Made by a program: the position numbers and the translations under genes. Shown piece by piece: positions 9,257 through 21,421 of a stretch of 64,000 nt of DNA (positions within the stretch are counted from its first letter, which is position 1; each line of letters opens with the position of its first letter). This stretch comes from Vulcanisaeta distributa JCM 11216 (GTDB taxonomy: Archaea; Thermoproteota; Thermoprotei; Thermoproteales; Thermocladiaceae), in assembly GCF_001315985.1 (NCBI RefSeq), contig NZ_BBBI01000003.1, positions 1 through 64,000 of the forward strand, written 5' to 3'. Under the pieces are notes generated by a model. It saw only the letters and a program-made list of their open reading frames with translations, made no database searches and was not told the DNA's origin.

Positions 9257-10854
9257 TCAATGTTCCTTCGGCCTTACCTTAAGTTGAACATTAAACTTCC
9301 TCCTAATATTCTCAAGTTTAGGCAGCCCCTTGGAGATAACAGCGCCTATGTATGCGTCAGGTACTTGGATTATTACCGAGCCATCCTCACCCCTAACTAT
9401 TGATATCTCCTCTGGGGGGGCACGTACTTCCTCAAAACCCTAATAATCCTACTAATCAACCTCTTATCATTAACTACCTGACCAATCCTACGTGACCTAC
9501 TGATAGGCGTTACGAAGATCTCTTCGCCAAACACATAAACCTCATACTCAACAGTATCATTTATGAAATCCTTAACAATGACCACGGGCCTCGCCAAGTC
9601 CTCCTCGCTCATGCCCTCGGGAACCTTGACAGTAAGCTCGAGACTATACACCCTCTGAACCTCGCCATCCTTCATAAAGAGGACTGTGTCTATTATTGAT
9701 GGTAGCATGCCAAGCTCAGTCCTGCCTATGAACCTCTGAATCGCATCTATGGGGGCTTGTTGCGTGGACAACACCCACCATGCCAACACCCGCCAGCCTA
9801 AGGTCTATGTATAATTGGAAGTCAGCCGTATCTCTCATCTCGTCAAAAATCGTGAAGTCCGGCCTCGACAGCAGCAGTAGGTCGTGAACTTCTTCGGACG
9901 TTGCGTAGGTCTTTGATATCTGCGTTATTTCATTAGGCAGTATCATGTCCCTAGGTGATTCCACGGTCTTAACGATTTTGCCAAGGTTCATGTAATACTC
10001 CGCCAAAGCCTGGGCAAAGGTTGTCTTACCAGCACCCGGTGGACCGGCTATTAGTATTCCCTCGGCCTGCCTACTCAGTCTATCAAGAACCTTTGGGTGC
10101 AGTGAATAATCCTCAAGTTTACGCTTAATTAATGGCCTAACTGCCGTTATCTCAATCCCATCAGAAACGGGGGGGGTAACGCAATGACAATTCTATACTC
10201 ACCGTGCTGAATAATGAGCGAGTTCTCCCTCCTAATCTCAACCCTGGTGTTACTATTGGCCATGAGCGATGCCGATATCAATTCCCTAACCATCCTCTCT
10301 AGGTACTCCCTACTGAGTGGTTCATTACCGAGAGGCACTAATTGCCAACTTCCCGGCCTACCCTTCTTGGCATAGGGTATTGAGCCCTCCTTTAGGTGGA
10401 CGGACATGGTGTCGTTATCGAAGAACCTCTCAATCTCCAGCTTATCCTTATGCTGACCAATGAATAGCGTTTCAATACCCATAGCCCGTGAAATCTCAAA
10501 ATTCATCTCATCACTCGTCACCAGTATTGCGCCTAATTCCCTGGCCAATTCCCTAACAATCTCATCAACCGAGTGCTGGTCAGGTCTTGGTATTGACTTT
10601 GGAAGTATCGATACGTACTCAACCCTTACATCCTCAAGGCCGAGCTTATTTATTGAGTCCATGATGTAATTCAGCTCCCTAATACCCAACCAACCCAATG
10701 CACCGCCAGACCTAGCCTCACCCTCAAACTTCCTAATTATCTCTGTATGTATCAATAACCTACCCTTGATATTACCCCCCCTCAATATTGCCTCCTTTAG
10801 GCTTCCATCCAAGAACACCGACGTATCGGGTATGTAAATATTGCCTACTTGCAT
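9257..10854 (-). CDS. PIN-domain/ATPase/KH protein (COG1855 type), frame broken three times
   Basis: Residues 1-130 are a PIN ribonuclease domain (IPDTSVFLDG, later VTSDEMNFE). A PilT/VirB11-like ATPase follows with AGPPGAGKTTFAQ, FDEMRDTADF and GVVHATSP, then a C-terminal KH-like segment ending FNVQLKVRPKEH. This order matches the archaeal PIN-ATPase-KH family thought to act on RNA. The frame is lost at three G/C runs: 10169-10176 (eight), about 9751 (five; four restores HATSPIDAIQRF) and 9414-9420 (seven; five restores VPPEEISIVRG). The sequence between the breaks is well conserved, so the intact gene is about 530 codons. It is immediately upstream of the KaiC-like ATPase. Confidence 0.85.
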
Positions 10855-10920
10855 TCCGCTTATCGCTAATTAATCGATATTAAGCACCCTTAATAAACAC
10901 TTTTATTCATAATAGGCCAA

Positions 10921-11934
10921 TTAATCATTACTCTCAATCATTGCGCCATTAATATCCAACCTGGCCCTTAATGCAGAACCGCCCACGAGCTCCACGGCCT
11001 TCTCAACCTCTACCCTATCGGACAACGCTATCATACACCACCGCCGCCGGCACCCGTCAACTTAGAGCCAAGGCACCTGCATTTCTGGCAGCATAGACCA
11101 TCTCATTTAACTGCCGAGTCGACACACCAAGGGCATCAAGCAGTCCATGGTTAATGTTCATTAAAGTACCCATTAACTCCAAGTCACCCTTCTCCAGGGC
11201 CTCCCTACCCTTCCTAGTGATTAGCCTATTGACCTTATTATCGGCTCTATTACGTCCCTCATGACCTCGTACTTCTTCCTAACCATGGCCACCAAGTCCT
11301 TCGTCGTGCTCACCCTGGGCACGTACCCAATAATCAATGGAATACTGGTTCCTGGCTTCACGGGTTCCATCGCCGCGTTGTTGCCCTCGGGTTTCACATA
11401 CATTATACCGCCGAATGTGGCCATTGTGGTATCCGTAGGGCTTGCAGAACCTTGAACATCCTTCTCAACCTGCCAGGCCAGGCGTGCCAGTTCGCGTTTA
11501 TCAATATCATAACCCAGTTCTTTTATGTATGCGTATATGGTCGCTACGGCAACAGCGGCTGACGTGCCGAGCCCAGCACCAACAGGCATTTCAGACCGTA
11601 TCTCCAAGTCAATGCCAACCCTCTTGTCTAGGTACTCCATGGCTAACTCAACCGCTCTCTTAACGTAGCTTAACGCGGAGATGACCGCGCCATAATCTGT
11701 CCTAGCAACTATATCACCGTCTTCATTAATCGTCACCGAGACACCTGCCAACCTTAGATCTCTCGCATTTATGCTCACCTTATTATCGTTCCTAGCCTTT
11801 GCCATAACATAGACATACCTATTAATGGCCATGGCTAAGGCTGGCTCGCCGTAAACGACGGCGTGTTCCCCATACAGTATCACCTTACCAGGGGGGGCTC
11901 TTACGATAACCACAGGGGGGGTTAGGATAATCAA
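10921..11934 (-). CDS. mvk: Mevalonate kinase (GHMP family), frame broken
   Basis: GHMP kinase motifs are present: [18 protein letters not shown] near the start, [15 protein letters not shown] for ATP, and a C-terminal [16 protein letters not shown]. The C-terminal third is displaced by breaks near 11236, 11080 and 11042, each repaired by one base. It phosphorylates mevalonate in archaeal isoprenoid synthesis; the phosphomevalonate dehydratase subunit at 55.6 kb belongs to the same pathway. The start is uncertain (GTG 11913 or TTG 11934): the family starts just before RAPGK, so the 40 residues read upstream of that are not used. RAPPGK has one Pro more than the family form, made by the G7 run 11891-11897. 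Confidence 0.87.
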
Positions 11935-12137
11935 GGAAATTAAATTCTTCCGCCAAATAACACCGAATCCCTTCTGCCGTTGGTTTTGCCTGCTTAAATG
12001 AATGACCATGTTTAATATTATCCTGCGTGTGCTACCGAGTCCGTGAATTATCACTATATGACATTGGAATTACGGCACCAGATATGAATAGGACCGCGTG
12101 TTAATGCCCTTAATAACTAACTGGCTTATAGACAGTG

Positions 12138-13367
12138 TCATTGTTCACTAGGGGGGGTATTATGACGAGACCTACTTAAATGAATTACTACCAAGCTCAG
12201 TGATAGGATTAATGGCATCAGGAATAGGGACTCTGTACTAATCCTATAAAATTCACCTGCCACATAACTACCTATTGTCTGTCCAATTAACTGAAACGTT
12301 ATTAATAAGCTCATCCCATAACCCCCCCTCTTGTCAATGTTAATTCTATTACCCAACTCACTCTGGATTGCGGTCATGATTAGCTGGGTACCGATTTGCA
12401 GGAGTAACATGTACCCAACGGTTGAGTAGACATTTTCGAGTAGGCCTATTGCACTACCTAGCGTGTTAATAATGATACCAACAATAAGCAACTTACTCCT
12501 GTACCTATCCACATAGAACAATAGGAGAACACCTAGGACTATGTATGCTGCGTAGGAGATGGATACCAAGTAACCCCCCCAATAAACTGTACTCAATTCT
12601 AGCCTGTATACAACGTATATCGATAGTAACGTGTTAAGGGGCATCACGGCTATGTATGTTATTAATGTTATTAAATACATGGTTAATAAGTCATTGGGTA
12701 AATGAACCACGTTGCTCAGGGAGTAATAGGAACGCAATAACTCCCTAAGGGAGATATTTCTCGGCTTGCTATTGCCCAGTGTTTCCTTAATCGTGAAGTG
12801 CCTAATCACTGACACGGCCGTAGATATGACCGCGGAAAATAGGTAGGCAATCCTAATACCAAGTAGTCCGTACTTATTAACTAGGAGACCACCGATTGGC
12901 GGTAGGATTAGCCACGGTATTTGGGGCAATACGGATGTCACCAGGATACCGCTGGCGTACCTTTCAGGTGGCAATGAGTCTATTAATATCGCCAACAGTG
13001 CAGGTTGGTAAAAACCCGCTGCCATACTCAAGGCATAGAATACAGCAAGTAATTGCCAACTTGGTGCTATTACCATTAGGTACGTCGTTATTGTTATTAG
13101 CCACGTCCCCATGATTATTGATGATCTACGGCCAATGGTATCCGTTAAATAACCACCGGGTATTATCGTCATTAACTGCGCTACCATAGACACCGAGTAG
13201 GTCAGGCCAATATCCACTGCATTGGCGCCAAGCATTTTAAGGTAGATTGAGAAGTAGGGTAACGTTACCGCATTGCCTATGGCATAAAGAAACCAGGTGA
13301 GCAATAGGACTCCCACATTACCTGTTACGTAATACCTAATGCCTCTTTTTATATCGTGCAATAACAA
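12138..13367 (-). CDS. Major facilitator superfamily transporter
   Basis: The 409-residue protein has about twelve hydrophobic segments and the MFS loop 2-3 signature (GGYLTDTIGRRSS, residues about 72-84). It lies in the cell membrane; the substrate cannot be told. It is intact. C7/G7 runs in it (for example encoding RGGYGM and YWGGYL) are in frame. A noncoding C7 lies just before its ATG. Confidence 0.85.
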   Translation of the reverse strand: MLLHDIKRGIRYYVTGNVGVLLLTWFLYAIGNAVTLPYFSIYLKMLGANAVDIGLTYSVSMVAQLMTIIPGGYLTDTIGRRSSIIMGTWLITITTYLMVIAPSWQLLAVFYALSMAAGFYQPALLAILIDSLPPERYASGILVTSVLPQIPWLILPPIGGLLVNKYGLLGIRIAYLFSAVISTAVSVIRHFTIKETLGNSKPRNISLRELLRSYYSLSNVVHLPNDLLTMYLITLITYIAVMPLNTLLSIYVVYRLELSTVYWGGYLVSISYAAYIVLGVLLLFYVDRYRSKLLIVGIIINTLGSAIGLLENVYSTVGYMLLLQIGTQLIMTAIQSELGNRINIDKRGGYGMSLLITFQLIGQTIGSYVAGEFYRISTESLFLMPLILSLSLVVIHLSRSRHNTPPSEQ

Positions 13368-13545
13368 TCCCCCCCTTAATTATTAGGTATAGAACATGAC
13401 TTATTTTAAGCATTATGAATGTAGGTGCAATAATCATACTCAGCCATTTACCCGTCATCATTTAATCAAGAGACCGTCGTTTCATCATAGACATTAATTA
13501 ACCCTTTGGGGCTTAAAAAGACTTAAGCGTCGTATCTTTATGGTA

Positions 13546-13785
13546 CTACGTAGTAATAATCCTTTGTTGTCCCCCCCTAGTAGTTTTCTCATCAGCGTAT
13601 ATAGGCACCACTATTGGTAATGTATAGGGTGTAGGTATGATCACTAAGCGACCGGTAACTTGGTCATAATGTCCATTTTTACTTCCGCTGTTTACTGGGT
13701 CGTTGTTATTTATTGATAACTTACTTAATTGCGTTGGTAATACCCTGATTCTTAAAAACCTGGTTATTGATTTTGTTACCATCAT
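13546..13785 (-). CDS. Small hypothetical protein (79 codons)
   Basis: I do not recognise this protein. It starts MMVTKSITRFLRIRVLP, has no cysteines and no clear membrane segment. The case for its being real is a TATA-like box about 28 bases upstream and a position in an otherwise empty 550-base gap. The surrounding DNA is AT-rich. Coding is uncertain. Confidence 0.35.
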   Translation of the reverse strand: MMVTKSITRFLRIRVLPTQLSKLSINNNDPVNSGSKNGHYDQVTGRLVIIPTPYTLPIVVPIYADEKTTRGGQQRIITT

Positions 13786-13808
13786 ACATTTTTCAACCTT
13801 TATGGAGA

Positions 13809-13817
13809 ATTTAAATA
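13809..13817 (-). promoter_or_regulatory. TATA-like box before the small hypothetical gene
   Basis: ATTTAAATA on the plus strand (TATTTAAAT on the minus strand) is centred about 28 bases before the ATG at 13785, the leaderless spacing. Confidence 0.35.
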
Positions 13818-13923
13818 CCTATAAGGTAGGGAGAGTATACTTGCTATATATCAAGTATATTGGAAAAATTACTATATATGCTATATATCTCACATAGAAT
13901 TAAATACCGATATTAGACACTTT

Positions 13924-15468
13924 TCACGAAACCTTAATCCTAATTATCGCACCCCTTGAACATACCAACTGACAAATACCGCAGCCAATACATGCCTTAG
14001 CATCAATAACAGGTTTCCTATTTAATTGAATTGCTGGACAATTAATCCTTAAGCAATCACCGCAATTATCGCAATACTCATCAACAATGCTAAACGCATA
14101 TTTACCTAGAGAATTCACCGGGATATTTATTACAACTATACCACGTGAATTAACAATGCCCAGAACATCCTGCAATGAACTCAGGGGGATTACCTGGATC
14201 GTAATTTACGACTTTATACCGAGCATTGACTTTAGATAAAACGTTCAAAACCTCATTACATTCACCATTAATTAATGGAATTATCATCAGGTAATTATCA
14301 TGAGCAGTATTAATGATCTCACGGATTATATCCTCCTGGCTCAATAATGAGCATGGATTAACCACCGCTACTAACCTGCCATAGCCATAACCAGCCCTTA
14401 GAAATGCCAATATTGACATTAATGGATTCACCACAAAATCAATCACTTGATCAAAACTCCTCGGTTCGAAGAATGTAGGGAGCATGTCATAGCTTGGCGT
14501 CAGCCCTTCAGTACTGATTATATGTATGTATGATGGGTCAATCGTCATTATCGGTACCTCACCCTGCCTCCTATACTTTGAAAAAAGCCACTCAATGAGC
14601 ATCAATGGGTCTCCCGGTTCCCGAAAAAAGAGCTGATTAACGGCATTATTGATTAAATCGTTATACCATTTATTAATATCATCAACCATAAGCCTATCAG
14701 CACCGACCTCCTTCATTAAGTAGTCCCCCCCAGTATCGATGACGTACTTAATACTAATTGAATCCTTAGGAAGTGGATTTATGTATAATGACAGTATCAT
14801 CGAGTAATTACTGATTTTATCGATGCGCTCCTTAATGAATGACCACGCAGAACCAGATATGAGAACCCCCCCATCACCCTTCCCAATAATAGCAATGTTA
14901 TCACGAGACCTAACCCTAACCTCCTCAGGCAATTCTTTACGGAAACTACCCAATAATCGACTGGGTCCCCCCCAACGCATGGGCTCACCCCAATTCTTAT
15001 TAAACGTAGCTTCCCTATGCCTAACGCCAACGCCATTGATGCCCTCACCTATACCTAGCCAAGGCCCCAACCTCACTATGTATGGTAGCTCAAAGGACCC
15101 ACTATAGTCACGGCTTTCCTTAATAGCCCTAACTAGGCTCTCCTGGTCCCAGGGCTCCAGGCATGGTAAACCCACTAAATTACAGAAGGGCCTTATGTCG
15201 TGAACGTCATAGACGAATATCACAAGCGAACCTCTAATTTTGGCGATGCTTAAGGAGCCTAGGGAATTTAAGAAGCCGGTATCATCAATTAGCACCGCAA
15301 CATCCTAAACATGCCTGAGAGGACCTCAGCCTCATTAATCGCATTCTCAGGATTTATCTTTACAGTAAATACCCTATTCATTAAGTAGGAGCCTGTTATG
15401 ACTACATCGTTAAACGAGTTCCTTAGTACATCCGCGATCCTCAAAATACTACTTCTTACATCATGCAC
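13924..15468 (-). CDS. Indolepyruvate:ferredoxin oxidoreductase alpha-like protein with degenerate TPP site (frame broken twice)
   Basis: The C-terminus carries two ferredoxin motifs (YCDNCGDCLRINCP and CIGCGICQLVC) as in IorA. The middle has an IorA-like sequence PCLEPWDQESLVRAIKES before PYIVRLG. The regions where IorA binds thiamine diphosphate are badly eroded: the GDSTFFH-type motif reads VNPCSLLSQ, and the DNxxTAMTG-type motif reads INGECNEV. Breaks near 15302 (one missing G) and near 14197 (C5 where C4 fits) split it. A GTG at 15468 with TTTTTAAAT about 33 bases upstream is the likely start. It may be a non-catalytic or repurposed paralogue; no beta subunit is in the window. Confidence 0.65.
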
Positions 15469-15541
15469 TGATTTCGGTATCTATACCGCGATTTAAAAAG
15501 TATTATTTTTGTCATGGAATTGAAAGGTTTTAATAACCTCA

Positions 15542-15551
15542 ATATATAAAG
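15542..15551 (+). promoter_or_regulatory. TATA-like box before the metalloprotease gene
   Basis: ATATATAAAG is centred about 19 bases before the first ATG (15565) and about 60 before the second (15607). If it is the promoter, transcription would begin near 15572, which favours the ATG at 15607 as the true start. Confidence 0.4.
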
Positions 15552-15564
15552 TACTTTATTAAGT

Positions 15565-18500
15565 ATGAATTCGAATGGCTGGAATGGACTTGTTCCCTCG
15601 GTAATTATGAGATACGTAATCATTACATTGATAACCCTGATCTTCATCTCAATTAATGCTAGTGCATTAACACCTACTGTGAGTAGTACGCACTTCCTAA
15701 TATACGACCTGGCAAATGCAGGTTCGTCATATGACCAAGCCCTAGATAATTACCTAGAGCAGGCATACTCATTATACACCACAACCCTGGGCATGAAAAT
15801 GTCACCGCCATGCAGTGGAAGTCAATACACGGTATATGTGGTACCCTCTCTTCCAGGGTCAGAGGCAGGTGTAACTGGGTGGGAGTATACCTATAATCCA
15901 AGCACTGGCCAAATAATCAGTACATGCATAGAGTACATAAACATAAGTGCTGGTTTGTCGAGTGATTGGCTTGAACACACGGCTTATCACGAGCTTGTAC
16001 ACGTATCCCAACTGGCGTATATCCAATACACGACAATACCCCCCCAGGACTACCCGTGGTATATCGAAGCCGATGCTGAGGGTACAGCGAGTTACTACAC
16101 GAACCAGTGCCCAATGGCCCAGGACTACTTCCAATATAACCAGTATGGGTACGACCCATACGACTACTCAGGAGAGCCAATAATAAACATGTACTACTAC
16201 TCAGCCTTCATATACTGGCTAATCGCGAATGGCATTGGGCCCGCAACCATTGAGCAGAACGTATTCACCAGCAATAGCATCATTAATTCATGGCTCGATA
16301 ATTACTACACACAGTACCTGGTTTCACTGGTCCATGGGCAAAACCTATGCGGATCAACCTACTACCCAAGCTTCCAAACAATAAGTATGAGTGGTAGTAC
16401 TTATTCATTTAGTGTTAGCCTTCAAGGCCTCAGCGCTCAGTACTACGAGGTTCAACTGCCTGCTACGGGCACTATAGAAATCACGGCAGGCGGTGGTTCA
16501 GTTATTAGTAACATCGAACTCAACTCCGCATTCTCGATAACAAACACGACACTATACATGGCCCTGGTCAACCCAACAACAAATAACGAAACCGTTACCT
16601 TAACAATCAGCTATACACCGGGTATCACGGCTAGGATAGTGGGTGGTACGTATAACGTAATGACGGAAAACCTGGCCCTTAACCTATACGTAATGTACGG
16701 AACAACACCAATCACAGGCACGATATACATCAACGGCACACCAACAAGCGCAAGTAACGGCTATGCAAGTGCCACATTTACAGGGATTACCTGGGGGGGC
16801 ACCTACGTAATTAACGTGACCTATGAAAACTCAACGGCATTAACCTACATCACGCTGGAACAACCGACGGCATCACTGGTCACAACAACCACGTTATACC
16901 TAACGAGTAATAGCTTTGGCAATTTAGTGATTTCGGTAAACAACCCAAACAGTGTAACGTTGGTTACGGACATGCTAATCACATCACCACCAAGCCCCCC
17001 CATCAACCCCCCCTATAAACCAATGATATACTTCGAACCGCCAAACACGACCTTAACACTGAGCCCAGGAACATCAACGATTAAGATAAACTTCGTTGTT
17101 AATTCCACCGTATCAAACGGCCAAGGCGACATCTACATATACAATAGCCCAAGCACAGCACTATCCCTTGGGTATGATGTGGTGCCCGTGCAGGTAAGCA
17201 TCTTAAACGCCACGTACTACATAAATGGTAACTACACAATTGTTGATACGTACGTTAATGATGTAGGGAAGATGAACTTCGTGATTGGGGGGGGATTCAC
17301 GGGAACAGTCTACATTAATTACAGCACGTACACAATAACAACACTTAAAATAGGCGTGATGAGCCTACGGTAAGGCTATTACCGGAAATAGTATTACTAG
17401 CGCCAAGCTGGGCCTTGGTCAATGCAACAATTGAGTTAATGACACCTAATTCCTGCCCTAGCTTCCCCCGTGTTTTACTACGGTGAGTTTTACGTTAATA
17501 ACACGTATGTAGGAAGCAAATTAGTTCCTTGCGGCAGCATTGGTGTTGTGTGGAATTTATTAAATGAAACCTATACGGGCCAGTACATGGTGTTGTCCGT
17601 GGCGGGTATGAATATCATGGCCAACATTAGCATAGTGCCTCCATTAATAAATGTGGTTAATTACCTATGGAACATAACCGGTACTAATGAATACGTAATT
17701 GTAAACCTAAGTATTTACGGCCCATACGAGTACGCAGTTCTTAGCCACTATGTGAGCAACTCAACGCTTCAGTTAACGTATTCCCTACCCGCGAACTATA
17801 CAATGCTAACCATAAACACGGGGGGGTTTGGCAATATAACGGTTTCAAGGCCGACACCATTAATAAGCCTTGAATCGCCCGCGGTGACCATCTATCCACA
17901 GCCGATTAATGCAATTATCAACATCACAATGCCACCAACCCTTGCCTACCAGGGTTTATTGAATACGTACTTAAATGGTTCATTATACTCATCAACCATG
18001 GTTGACCTATCGCCAGGCGAATCATCATTGTTGGGCATGGTTATCAAGCCCACGGTGCCGGGCACGTACGTGATTAATGTTGAGTTGGGCGCATTGGCGT
18101 CGATTAATGTTACCGTAATGAGCGTGGAGTTATTTAGATTGAGTATTGAGGCAGAACCGCTAGTGATTATTGGCCATAATGAGACGATAAATATAATACT
18201 CAATGATTACCCCGCGATAAGCGTACCCGTTAATCTCACATTGCAGGGTTGCATTAATGATACGACCATGGTCATGGCAAATACGTCATTAAGCCTAGGA
18301 TTCAATAGGGAGTGTGCATTATTAATTAATGCATCGGCATACACACTGACGGGTGAGGCCATTAGCTACTGGGATTACTTAAACCTATGGATTAATAACA
18401 CGGTTGGTTATTACGATGGTTATCCGTTAATACTTAATGGGACAATAACTGCATATGCAACATTCCTAAACGGTTCCGAGGTGCCGGCCACGGTACTCAT

Positions 18501-18948
18501 TAATGGATCAACAACGCTCACACCGCGGTACCTGGGGGGGCTCATCACAATTACGTTGAGCATTAATTACCTCGGTGTCACCAATGAATCCACGGTAAGT
18601 ACCTACGTCATACCACCGACATACTTCGAAGCAGAGAAAATACTCAGTGAGTTGGGTAATCCGCAGTTCCTGAACGCCACGGTTAGTAATGCTATAATGA
18701 GCGGTAACTGGAGCTTGGTCGATGAAATAATTAATGAGTATCAAGCATCATCGAGGCCGTACGACCCACTGGCTCAATTATCGAGGTATTTGCTAGTACA
18801 GGCAATAATGAGTGGTAGTGCCAGTAAGATAAGTCTCGTAAATGCCATACTTAGGTATGAACTCCTTATCTATACCGTGCTCATACTAATTATCATACTG
18901 GTGATAGTGGCTCTACATAGGGTAAGGGCTAGGTCACGTAAGTCCTAA
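15565..18948 (+). CDS. Large secreted, membrane-anchored zinc metalloprotease (frame broken)
   Basis: The N-terminus has a signal peptide (MRYVIITLITLIFISINASA from 15607). The catalytic part shows HELVHVSQ (HExxH) with EADAEGTASYY downstream as the likely third ligand, a gluzincin pattern. Long beta-rich Ig-like repeats follow, full of N-x-T/S sequons. A single C-terminal transmembrane helix (YTVLILIIILVIVALH) and the basic end RVRARSRKS anchor it. Two changes break the frame: one missing G near 17360 and a C5 in place of C4 near 17466; the stretch between them (VRLLPEIVLLAPSW) is in the third frame. The intact protein is about 1100 residues. Its substrate is unknown; extracellular proteolysis is inferred. 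The ABC-2 exporter lies tail to tail with it. Confidence 0.75.
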
Positions 18949-19762
18949 CTTACCCTCCTCCCTAAGTCGTTTATCGAATATCCTAATAAGCATGGTTGTG
19001 ACTATGAATAAAGACGCCACGGTGGTTACTGAGTAAAATAGTTGGTAAGTAATTGGTATGGGAAGCTCCAGGTAGCCCAGGGCAGCCTCACGCATTATAA
19101 CAAATGGATAGGCTATTGGCGAGTACTCATTCACCAGCATCACGTACCTACTCGCCTCACTCGGTATTAATCCGCCTAATGCAGGCATTAGGAACTGCAT
19201 TATGTCGGTGATGACCCAGTTAGACCTGAGCCTAACCACGAGCATTGCGTATATTGTTGATATAAAGAGAAGCTGTAATGAAGCAAGTATTATGGATGCT
19301 GTAAGGAGTACTGGGTTCCTAATGTCAATGGTTAGGCCGAATACTACGTAGAAGCTTATCACGAGAGATGCCAAATCGAGTAATGTATATATTGAGTATG
19401 CAATGCCCCCAGCCAACCACGTGTATTAGCAAGTTACTTATGGTGGTCATGACATTCTCGAGAATTCCCTCATAACTCTCCTCAATAATCCCACCGCCAA
19501 AACCCCCCCACAACCAACTCGAGTAAAGTGCGAAGGCGTATGCAGCCCATAGGAATAACTGGAGGGTGAGTTTACCCAGGGTGAGCACACCGAATCCCCC
19601 CCTGAGGGTGAGTATGAAGAAGGCAAGCCATAGTGGTGCCGTTACGATGTTTATCATAATCGATGATGGTTTCGAGAACAATAAGCGTAAACCTCTCCAT
19701 ACCTCAGCACCCAACTTTCTAAATTCCCCCCCTGTTCCTGAACCCACTCTCGAGCTTTGCAT
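18934..19762 (-). CDS. ABC-2 type transporter permease (frame broken)
   Basis: Hydrophobic protein with about six membrane spans in two frame pieces. A G5 in place of G4 near 19407 breaks it; four Gs give a continuous HVVGWGIAYSIYTLLDLASL. It is the second permease of the exporter and its start overlaps the end of the first permease gene by some 40 bases. It overlaps the 3' end of the convergent metalloprotease gene. The cargo is unknown. Confidence 0.72.
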
Positions 19763-20504
19763 ATGAGGTCATCCCAAACAGTAGGTATATGATTGTTGCG
19801 GTGATTAGGTAGATAATGAGCATGTAACTTGCCTGCCCAATGCTCTCTAGGTACATGGAGTAGAATGTTATGTACATAGGTAGTGCATAAACGAGCCCCC
19901 TAATCCACCATGGAAGTACATATACCGGGTATGTGGTCCCAGATAATATTGTTAGTATTGGTGTTATTACATTATTTACCGCGTCTGCATCATTAAGTCT
20001 CATAACTAGACCTGCTATTAATAATCCAATGCCATATAGAGGGAGTAATCCAATGAAGAGCGTTAGAAGAGCTAATGCTAACCTAAGGGCTCCGATTAAT
20101 CCATACTCCATATAGAATAGTGGTAGGGATGCTATTGTGAAGGCGCCGATGTTTACTATTATCATCACTAGGGATGTGCCAAGTAAGATCAAGTACATGC
20201 TAGTTGGTGAGGCAAGCAGGAACTCAAGCCTACCACCCCCCCTCCTCTCCTCCCATAGAAACCTAGACCCAGTCTGCACCATTATCATTGACAGCATTAA
20301 GACCTCAAACCCAATGAATTGCCTAATGAATACACTACTTGTTACCTTAACAAAGAATGATGCTATAAATGCCATACTACCAGCGATGAAGTACGGAAGA
20401 ACAACAAGCAAGGCTAAACCGCCCGGCTCCCTACTTATTATCTTTAGTTCATTAGCCATTACAGCAAGTAACACACCTATCTTACCCATTTTACTCACCC
20501 TCAT
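19719..20504 (-). CDS. ABC-2 type transporter permease
   Basis: Intact 261-residue membrane protein with about six spans and an ABC-2 style conserved loop (TPILTILSGTTYPVYVLPWW). Its start overlaps the stop of the ATPase gene, so the two are coupled. Together with the ATPase and the other permease it forms a drug or lipid type exporter; the substrate cannot be told. Confidence 0.82.
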   Translation of the reverse strand: MRVSKMGKIGVLLAVMANELKIISREPGGLALLVVLPYFIAGSMAFIASFFVKVTSSVFIRQFIGFEVLMLSMIMVQTGSRFLWEERRGGGRLEFLLASPTSMYLILLGTSLVMIIVNIGAFTIASLPLFYMEYGLIGALRLALALLTLFIGLLPLYGIGLLIAGLVMRLNDADAVNNVITPILTILSGTTYPVYVLPWWIRGLVYALPMYITFYSMYLESIGQASYMLIIYLITATIIYLLFGMTSYAKLESGFRNRGGI

Positions 20505-21421
20505 TCTTAACCACCTTCACGAAAGCCTCCTCCAGAGAAGGTTCATTTATCCTAACCCTAATTATATTCAACCCCCTCGCTTCTGCGTCATTAATGACCC
20601 TACGAAGTGAGTCGGCAGGGTTCGTGGTCTCCACACGTATGGTCTCCACACGACCATTAAGCTGAACCTCAACCTCAACTACGTACTTAAGCCCAAGCAT
20701 GTCCTTTATATCCCTCGGTGAACCCTCAATGATCATTCTACCATTACTTATTATACCAACCCTATCACAGACCTCCTCCACCTCCCAAAGGTTATGACTA
20801 GTAAAGAGTATTGCCTTACCCTCCCTCTTAAGTCTCCTTACCAACTCCCTTACCTCCCTCGCAGAGATTGGGTCCAAACCAATGGTTGGCTCATCGAGAA
20901 ACAGCACAGGTGGGTCGTGAATCAACGCCCTGGCTATAGCAAGCCTAGCCCTCATACCAAGTGAGTACTCCTCATAGGACCTATTCATCGCGTTCTCAAG
21001 CCCAACAAGCCTCATTAACTCCCTAGCCTAGCCTCAGCCACCGACTTGCTTAACCCATAAAGCCTGCCAAAGTAAACGAGGTTTTCATACCCACTAAGTC
21101 TCGAGTAAAAGCCTTATCTGGGTAAAGTACTAGGCCTATGATACTTCTAACGATACTTGCTTCCTTAACAACATCATGCCCATTAATCAAGGCATAACCG
21201 CCATCGGGGGGGATTAACAAGGTAGACAGTATCTTGACGGTAGTCGTTTTACCAGCACCATTAGGGCCCAACAACCCATACACCTCACCCCCCCACCTAA
21301 CCCTGAAGGAAACACCCCCCCTCAGCGCCTCAACTACGATTTTTCTCCTCCTTATGAAACCAGTACGTTCATTACTAATGAACCTCTTCCTAATGTTCGA
21401 AGTTATTATTGCATCGTTCAC
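20491..21421 (-). CDS. ABC transporter ATP-binding protein, daunorubicin-exporter type (frame broken)
   Basis: Walker A is [16 protein letters not shown], the signature is [15 protein letters not shown], Walker B is [13 protein letters not shown], and the H-loop is [11 protein letters not shown]. Missing single Gs near 21110 and 21025 split the gene; repair gives [14 protein letters not shown] and a continuous protein of about 310 residues. Three seven-base runs add one residue each relative to the family: [21 protein letters not shown] and LIPPDGG (families have [18 protein letters not shown], LxPDGG). First gene of a three-gene exporter operon. Confidence 0.88.

Noticed and set aside
11935-12054. 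N-terminal extension of mevalonate kinase (40 codons)
   Set aside because: The family begins just before RAPGK; the extra residues have no similarity and include no conserved feature.
13830-13910. AT-rich block with repeated TATATAT and CTATATAT as a replication origin
   Set aside because: No origin recognition box pair and no orc1/cdc6 gene nearby; low-complexity AT sequence alone is not enough.
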